This document shows, piece by piece, positions 23,697-28,525 of a stretch of 28,525 nucleotides of DNA (within the stretch, counting starts at the first letter, position 1; the number at the start of each line of letters is the position of its first letter). The stretch is taken from assembly GCA_027307295.1 (NCBI GenBank), contig DAHUXF010000002.1, positions 1 through 28,525 on the forward strand, given 5' to 3'. The position numbers and the translations under genes were made by a program. The notes under the pieces are model-generated. The model was not told the DNA's origin. It saw nothing but the letters and a program-made list of their open reading frames with translations, and made no database searches. This stretch comes from Acidobacteriaceae bacterium. GTDB taxonomy: Bacteria > Acidobacteriota > Terriglobia > Terriglobales > Acidobacteriaceae.

Positions 23697-24290
23697 ATGC
23701 CGCACTCCAAGCCGGACTTGACATCCCATCCTCTGACCGGGAAAATGTCCCGCATGACGGAAACGTTCAGCAGCAAGCTTGCCGGCATTTCCCTTCCCAA
23801 TCCTGAAGGAAGTTCATTGCGTCTTGGCTCCCTGTGGGAGAAAGGTCCGGCTGTACTGGTCTTTCTTCGCCACTATGGCTGAATCTTCTGTGGTGAACAC
23901 GTCGCGCAGTTGCGCGAATTTGAGCAGTCCTTCCAGGAAAAAGGAGCCAGACTGGCCGCTATAGGACTGGGAGACATGCAATACGCAAAGTTCTTCCGGG
24001 AGAAAACCGGCATCAAGTTCCCTCTGCTGGTGGACGAAAAGCGCAAAGCTTATAAAGCCATTGAATTGCGCAACGCTTCCCTTCTCCATTTGTTGCGAGG
24101 CGACAATCTGCGGGCGCGCAATCGCGCCAAGGCGGCCGGCTATAAACAGCACAAGCTGGGTAAAGACCCCTTTCAGCTTGGCGGCAGCTTTGTGTTCGCA
24201 CCCGGCAACAAGGACCTCTTTATTCATGTGAGTGAGACATTCGGAGACAATGCAAGTCCTAAAGACTTGCTGGCGGCTATCGCTGGCTGA
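23697..24290 (+). CDS. Peroxiredoxin-like (AhpC/TSA_2) protein, probable selenoprotein with in-frame TGA as selenocysteine
   Basis: A thioredoxin-fold redox protein of the AhpC/TSA_2 (PRXL2-like) family. The frame from 23697 reads KLAGISLPNPEGSSLRLGSL, WEKGPAVLVFLRHYG, then TGA (23880-23882), then IFCGEHVAQLREFEQSFQEK, FPLLVDEKRKAYKAIELRNA and FQLGGSFVFAPGNKDLFIHV to the stop at 24288-24290. Relatives have RHxGCxFCRE here, so TGA falls exactly on the first redox Cys. Similarity and frame are unbroken on both sides, giving a UxxC motif, a common selenoprotein pattern. A candidate SECIS hairpin follows at 23902-23917. With Sec the protein has 197 aa, Sec at 62. The start is uncertain: ATG 23745 (181 aa) is also possible, and neither has a good ribosome-binding site. 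The alternative is a nonsense mutation in a former TGC/TGT codon. Confidence 0.8.
23902..23917 (+). promoter_or_regulatory. Candidate bacterial SECIS hairpin
   Basis: TCGCGCA-GT-TGCGCGA is a perfect inverted repeat. As RNA it would form a 6-bp stem with an AGUU loop, or a 5-bp stem with loop CAGUUG. The loop starts 25 nt after the TGA, has a G within its first two bases in the tetraloop form, and U after it. As I recall, this matches the bacterial SECIS consensus (loop 16-37 nt after UGA, early G). It is encoded within V-A-Q-L-R-E codons. Confidence 0.55.
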
Positions 24291-24392
24291 TCCAGTCAGA
24301 TCACCCCTTTCAGTCTCCGGCATTGGATAAGCATCCCTAAAAAGCGCTGAAACGATTTGCGGGTTCGCATCACAACCTGGGTAGTGGTAGCG

Positions 24393-25262
24393 ATGCCGAA
24401 ATTCCCGCATATCTCGATTGTGCTTTGGCTCTTGCTGGCGCTGACTGGATGCCAGTCAGCATCCAATCCCACTCCATCCGGAACAGACCGGCGACCAGCA
24501 ACATCTCTTCCAAAAGCGACTCCGTCCCCGCGGGCAACACCAAGCGCCCCGCCCAATCGGGTGTCATCTGAGAGCCCTCACGCCAAAAAATCCGGCGGAA
24601 GAAGGATTGCATCCGCCGCACCGCCTCCTCCGCCAACTGAAGGCAACGCCGGGCCAGCAGACCCAGACACGGTTCTTGCGAATGCTGCCGATCATCTCCC
24701 GGTCGGCCAGGTTGCCATCCAGCATCCGGAGCAGATGGTGGTAAGCAAAGCCGACGAGGTGCGCGTACGCATTTCGCGCGATCAGAAATTAGATCTCTCG
24801 GCAGGCCTCCCAACCAACGGGCAGACCACAAAGCGCGGTCCCCTTGCCGTAAGCGCGTCAATGAAAGTGCAACTGCACGGCGAGCCTTATTTCAATGTCC
24901 AGCCTTTAAGTGAGACCGAGCAACTGATCACCAACAGCAGTTTTACGGAATGGTCTTTCACCGTTGTTCCTCTCCAGTCGGGAGATCTTCCCCTGCATGT
25001 AAGTATCACGGCAGTTGTTCGCGCCGCCGGAATTGAAAAGACCAAGGACTTCCCGGTGAAGGATGAAATGATCCAGGTGCGAGTCTCGCCCATGGGAGCC
25101 ATTGAGTCTTTCATCGCCAATAATTGGCAGTGGTTATGGAGCACCATTCTGGCGCCGATTGCCCTCTGGCTATGGAAGAAGAAAGCTGGCCGCAACCAGC
25201 CGCCCCGATCTGGCAACGCAGCACCTTCGACTGATGGCTTCAAAAAGCAAGCAGCATCCTGA
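24393..25262 (+). CDS. Lipoprotein with beta-rich domain and C-terminal membrane segment, function unknown
   Basis: A 289-aa protein. The start ATG 24393 places a lipoprotein signal at the N-terminus (VLWLLLALTGCQS; lipobox L17-T18-G19-C20); a TTG start at 24357 would only lengthen the signal. Residues about 25-95 are Pro/Ser/Ala-rich and probably disordered. Residues about 105-235 form a beta-rich domain (VGQVAIQHPEQMVVSKADEV, SMKVQLHGEPYFNVQPLSET, LPLHVSITAVVRAAG). Near the C-terminus WLWSTILAPIALWLWKKK is a short membrane segment with a positive stop. I do not recognise the family. It lies about 100 bp after the peroxiredoxin-like gene on the same strand. Confidence 0.75.
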   Translation: MPKFPHISIVLWLLLALTGCQSASNPTPSGTDRRPATSLPKATPSPRATPSAPPNRVSSESPHAKKSGGRRIASAAPPPPPTEGNAGPADPDTVLANAADHLPVGQVAIQHPEQMVVSKADEVRVRISRDQKLDLSAGLPTNGQTTKRGPLAVSASMKVQLHGEPYFNVQPLSETEQLITNSSFTEWSFTVVPLQSGDLPLHVSITAVVRAAGIEKTKDFPVKDEMIQVRVSPMGAIESFIANNWQWLWSTILAPIALWLWKKKAGRNQPPRSGNAAPSTDGFKKQAAS

Positions 25263-25454
25263 GCCTGGTCCGCTGGTCCCAAATCGACATTCGCTCACTC
25301 GCCTGAGGTGCGCGGGACAAAAAATTCAAAGACGAAAACCACATTTTTTTCAAGTGGATTCCAAGAGCACAGCGCTGCTTTGGAGACTCTTATTTCTTTG
25401 CTCCCTCAATCTGCAAAGCTTTACAATCTATGTATTCATCCCCTGGAGAATCTA

Positions 25455-26771
25455 ATGACGAAAGAAGAAATTCTTAAAAAACATAAGCAGTATCTGTTTC
25501 CTTCCATTTCAACGTATTACTCTGACCCGCTGGTGACCGATCATGCCAGCATGCAGCACGTTTGGGATGTGGAAGGAAACAAGTACCTGGATTTCTTCGG
25601 CGGGATTGTGACCATCTCAGTGGGCCATGCCAACCCGCGCGTGACCAGTAAAATCAAGGCCCAGATCGACAAGCTGCAACACGCCTCCACTGTTTTTCCC
25701 AATGAAGCCGTTGTGGCCCTGGCGGAAAAAATTGCGCAGATCACACCGGGAGAGATCAGCCAGAGCTTTTTCTCCAACAGCGGCACAGAGGCCAATGAGA
25801 CCGCCGTGCAGTTGGCGCGCACATTCACGGGACGCTTTGAAATTGGCGCGCTGCGGCACGGATACAGCGGACGCTCACTGCTGGCGCAGTCACTCACCGC
25901 ACATAATACATGGAGGAAGTCGCTGACCGCTCCGGCCCCTGGCATTGTCCATGCGATGAATGCTTATTGCTACCGTTGCCCCCTGGGCAAGACCTATCCC
26001 AGTTGCGAAGTGGCCTGCGCTAAAGACGTGGAAGCAGTGATTCAAACAAGTACGTCCGGGCAGATTGCGGCTTTTATTGCCGAGCCAATTCAAGGCGTGG
26101 GCGGATTCATTACACCGCCTAAGGAATATTTCAAGATTGTTTTCAAGATCGTAAAAGATTACGGAGGCCTGTTTATCTCTGATGAAGTGCAGACGGCCTG
26201 GGGACGCACCGGCAAGCGCTGGTTTGGCATTGAACAGTGGGAAGTTACTCCTGACATCATCACTTCCGCCAAAGGGTTGGCCAATGGAGTTCCCGTTGGA
26301 TTGACTGCCACACGTCCGGAAATTGCCGCGAGCTTTAAAGGACTCCAGATCTCAACCTTCGGCGGAAACCCGGTAACCTCCGTGGCCGCCAAAGCAACTA
26401 TCGAACTGATTGAAGAAGACCGCCTGATGGACAATGCCGATGTTGTGGGCCGCTACTATCGTGAAGGACTGGAACAGCTCAAAGCGAAACATGAACTTAT
26501 TGGCGATGTGCGCGGCATGGGCCTATTGCAGGCAATTGAGCTGGTAAAAGATCGCGCCAGCAAAACGCCTGCGCCGGAAGCCACCAACGAATTCATGGAG
26601 CAGTGCCGCAAGCGCGGCTTGCTGGTGGGCAAAGGCGGATTGTTCGGCAATGTGATTCGCACCTCGCCCCCGCTGAATATTTCCAAAGCTGATGTGGATG
26701 ACGCCATCAGCACCATGGACATGGCGTTCACAGCCATGTCACCGGCGCTGGCAGGGATGGCCGCACGCTGA
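25455..26771 (+). CDS. Class III (PLP-dependent) aminotransferase, AGXT2-like
   Basis: A 438-aa fold-type I enzyme transferring amino groups from an omega- or alpha-amino acid to a 2-oxoacid. It shows FFSNSGTEANETAVQLAR (PLP phosphate region, 105-122), AEPIQGVGGFITPP (209-222), ISDEVQTAWGRTG (D243 contacts the PLP ring nitrogen), and the Schiff-base Lys in SAKGLANG (K273). A cysteine-rich insertion, YCYRCPLGKTYPSCEVACAK (C172, C175, C184, C188), is unusual for class III enzymes in general but seen, I believe, in an AGXT2-like subgroup. The start at 25455 has GGAG 8 bp upstream, and homology begins at MTKEEIL, so the longer frame is rejected. Possible substrates are beta-alanine, GABA or glyoxylate/alanine. 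Confidence 0.92.
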   Translation: MTKEEILKKHKQYLFPSISTYYSDPLVTDHASMQHVWDVEGNKYLDFFGGIVTISVGHANPRVTSKIKAQIDKLQHASTVFPNEAVVALAEKIAQITPGEISQSFFSNSGTEANETAVQLARTFTGRFEIGALRHGYSGRSLLAQSLTAHNTWRKSLTAPAPGIVHAMNAYCYRCPLGKTYPSCEVACAKDVEAVIQTSTSGQIAAFIAEPIQGVGGFITPPKEYFKIVFKIVKDYGGLFISDEVQTAWGRTGKRWFGIEQWEVTPDIITSAKGLANGVPVGLTATRPEIAASFKGLQISTFGGNPVTSVAAKATIELIEEDRLMDNADVVGRYYREGLEQLKAKHELIGDVRGMGLLQAIELVKDRASKTPAPEATNEFMEQCRKRGLLVGKGGLFGNVIRTSPPLNISKADVDDAISTMDMAFTAMSPALAGMAAR

Positions 26772-26878
26772 TCCAAGTTAAAAGAACAAGCAAAGTTTTT
26801 TAGACAAGCACGCGAAACATGCAATCTTGCTGAAACTTTACACTCTATCGACTGGTATCGAGGAGGGACAACATCAAA

Positions 26879-28006
26879 ATGTTGGTAAGGTACATGCAGC
26901 TTCTTGTTCTGGGTCTTTTTGCCCTGGCCGTCACGGGCTGCTCCAGCGGCCACCTTACGACTGTAGGAGGCACGCCTACACCTACACCCACGCCCGCCAT
27001 CAACCCAGTCTTTGCATATGTCGCTAATGTTTCTGACAGTACGATTTCCGTCTATACGGTTGCGGGCGCAACAGGTGCTCTGACGCCGGCAACATCTCCG
27101 CTGGCAGCAACCGGAACTCAGCCGAACGGGCTGGCAGTGGACCCGCTTGGAAAATTTATCTACACGGCAAACCGGCTCAATAATACGGTTTCAATGTATT
27201 CCATCAACGCCACCACAGGAGCACTGACGCCAAACACTCCTGCCACTGTTGCCACCGGCGGAAGCCCGCAGGGATTATCAATGCACCCTTCAGGCAAGTT
27301 TCTCTATGTGGCAAATACCAATGACAACACCGTGGGAATATATCTGGTGGATGCGACTACGGGAAACCTGACGCCTGCGACTCCAGCGACAGTCACCACT
27401 GGAACACAACCTCTGGCAATAGCATTTGATCCTGCAGGCAAATTTGCTTATGTAACCAATTCGCTTGACAGCACGCTTTCCATGTTCGCGGTGAATGCCA
27501 CAACAGGAGCCCTCACATCCTTGACGCCCGCTACGGTGGCAACCAGGAGCACTCCTTTTATGGCGGCAGTTGATCCCTCGGGCAAGTTTGTTTATGTTCC
27601 CAACGATGCGGACAATTCGGTGTCAATGTTCACGCTTAATGCTGTAACCGGCGTCTTAACCCCAAACACTCCAGCATTTATCACGGCTGGAATCCAGCCA
27701 ACAGCGGTGGCGGTCGCTCCTTCCGGCAAATTCGCTTACGCCGTCAACCAGGGCTCCGGCACAGTCTCAATGTATACGGTAAATACCACTACTGGTATTC
27801 TCTCGCCCGCCATCACGCCCACCATTGCTACAGGGACCACGCCCTTTGCGATATTCGTTGAACGCTCCGGCAGGTTTGTGTACGTTGCCAATGAAAGTTC
27901 CAACAACGTTTCCATCTACACAATTAATACGGACGGCACATTGACCTCTGCGGGAACGGCCACAGCAGGAACCTCTCCGGCGGCAGTGGCAGTGATCGAC
28001 AGATAG
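26879..28006 (+). CDS. Lipoprotein with a lactonase/YVTN-type beta-propeller
   Basis: A 375-aa exported protein. The ribosome-binding site GAGGAGGGA precedes ATG 26879. The lipobox is AVTGC (C21), followed by a Thr/Pro linker. From about residue 42 the protein is a run of roughly seven propeller blades of about 47 aa. Each has the pattern (A/V)DPxGKF(I/V)YxxN, then NTVSMYxxNATTGALTP and a threonine-rich turn, as in 6-phosphogluconolactonase-like/YVTN proteins. The blades are highly alike, suggesting recent duplication. Catalytic lactonase activity is doubtful for such secreted, Thr-rich forms; a surface binding or structural role is equally likely. It is a single-gene unit. Confidence 0.88.
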   Translation: MLVRYMQLLVLGLFALAVTGCSSGHLTTVGGTPTPTPTPAINPVFAYVANVSDSTISVYTVAGATGALTPATSPLAATGTQPNGLAVDPLGKFIYTANRLNNTVSMYSINATTGALTPNTPATVATGGSPQGLSMHPSGKFLYVANTNDNTVGIYLVDATTGNLTPATPATVTTGTQPLAIAFDPAGKFAYVTNSLDSTLSMFAVNATTGALTSLTPATVATRSTPFMAAVDPSGKFVYVPNDADNSVSMFTLNAVTGVLTPNTPAFITAGIQPTAVAVAPSGKFAYAVNQGSGTVSMYTVNTTTGILSPAITPTIATGTTPFAIFVERSGRFVYVANESSNNVSIYTINTDGTLTSAGTATAGTSPAAVAVIDR

Positions 28007-28525
28007 CGCTCCGCTATAGCGGTTTTGTGATTGCCGTAGGTCGTCGAACGGAAGCACAAGGTTCTATAAAAGGGAATGTCAAGAGAATGTTTTTCCTCTG
28101 AGACGCAGGGGAGGAAAGATTCTCGTCATTCAGCCCCTTTCGCCAGGATGATCCGGTGTCTGTGCGCGGCTTCAGCGCAGCCAATGAGTTGTGGTTCAGG
28201 TTCATGATGCCTGAGTGAGTATCGCTACGGGCTCTAAAGCGCCAATCAGCAGATGCGCGGTTGATGGATCAACCATGGTTCTATCTGAGGCTCGTGGCCT
28301 AGTGCTTTTTCGGGTTATCCGAGGGGGCATAGGGTTATCAAAGAGACTGGGTGCACAAGCACCGTGCGCCTACAGGGCTTCGGCATACTCACCCTCGAAC
28401 CCGAGCGTCTCAAGAACCGCCGGCCACCACCAGGCGAAGATCACCGGAGATGGAAGGGGCCCTTCCCAGAGACGCTCAGGCGACTTGTGGTTTCAGTTTC
28501 TCAGCGTCGAAGCTTTCTCCTTTCT
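28007..28525. other. Gene-free right end with hairpins
   Basis: No secure gene. CCGCTATAGCGG followed by TTTT (28011-28026), right after the propeller stop, could be a weak terminator. A bipartite hairpin lies at 28083-28124. GGTTGAT-gg-ATCAACC (28259-28274) is another inverted repeat. On the minus strand, about 28485-28369, an open stretch reads like a protein end (ERLWEGPLPSPVIFAWWWPA then LETLGFEGEYAEAL) but has no start codon, so I leave it uncalled. Confidence 0.45.
28083..28124. other. Bipartite hairpin downstream of the propeller gene
   Basis: The outer stem GAGAAT (28083-28088) pairs with ATTCTC (28119-28124). The inner stem TTTCCTC (28092-28098) pairs with GAGGAAA (28111-28117). A 12-nt loop and a small internal loop remain. 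It may stabilise or end the transcript; there is no T tract after it. Confidence 0.5.

Noticed and set aside
23910..24290. Shorter peroxiredoxin-like gene starting at the ATG at 23910
   Set aside because: It would lack the active-site cysteines and the first beta strands; the conserved part clearly starts upstream of the TGA.

Overview
The window looks like a piece of a soil acidobacterial chromosome, probably class Terriglobia. This is inferred from gene style, because there is no rRNA to prove it. The pointers are a very large Oar-like TonB-dependent receptor with an N-terminal carboxypeptidase-regulatory-like domain, YVTN-type surface beta-propeller repeats, an OmpA protein with PKD-like repeats, small conserved hypothetical proteins of an acidobacterial type, moderate GC, and many short GC-rich inverted repeats between genes.

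Layout. Bases 1-2102 (minus) hold a three-gene proton-translocating transhydrogenase operon pntAA-pntAB-pntB, with pntB cut by the window edge. Bases 2103-4500 are sparse: inverted repeats, a 16-codon relic resembling the start of an alcohol dehydrogenase, a divergent pair (86-aa protein / XRE regulator), a four-helix membrane protein and a 56-aa basic protein. Bases 4533-6249 look like the remnant of a tRNA-integrating element: a degenerate 3' copy of tRNA-Leu(UAA), a YiiX-type papain-like hydrolase, the C-terminal third of a tyrosine recombinase, then the intact tRNA-Leu. Bases 6563-12000 carry a lone PAS protein, the large OmpA-type protein, a PaaI-type thioesterase, a 75-aa conserved protein and the DUF47-Pit phosphate uptake pair.

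Bases 12105-17087 hold acyl-CoA-type genes: a histidine phosphatase, an ACAD10/11-type phosphotransferase, a MaoC hydratase, an acyl-CoA ligase and an SDR. The last two form an apparent minus-strand operon with a ThDP-dependent enzyme (17123-18799). Then comes a TonB-dependent receptor broken by a frameshift (18907-22264), with a cluster of GAATG/CATTC inverted repeats upstream that resembles TetR/FadR-type operators. A second SDR and a divergently transcribed peroxiredoxin-like gene follow. The right end carries a lipoprotein with a C-terminal membrane segment, a class III aminotransferase and a lipoprotein beta-propeller.

The most notable observation is at 23880-23882. In the AhpC/TSA_2 peroxiredoxin-like gene an in-frame TGA replaces the first cysteine of the family's conserved CxxC motif. 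The reading frame and family similarity continue without a break to 24290. A perfect inverted repeat that could form a bacterial SECIS hairpin starts about 20 nt after the TGA. Together these make it a strong candidate selenoprotein (UxxC redox motif) that ordinary gene callers would split or truncate.
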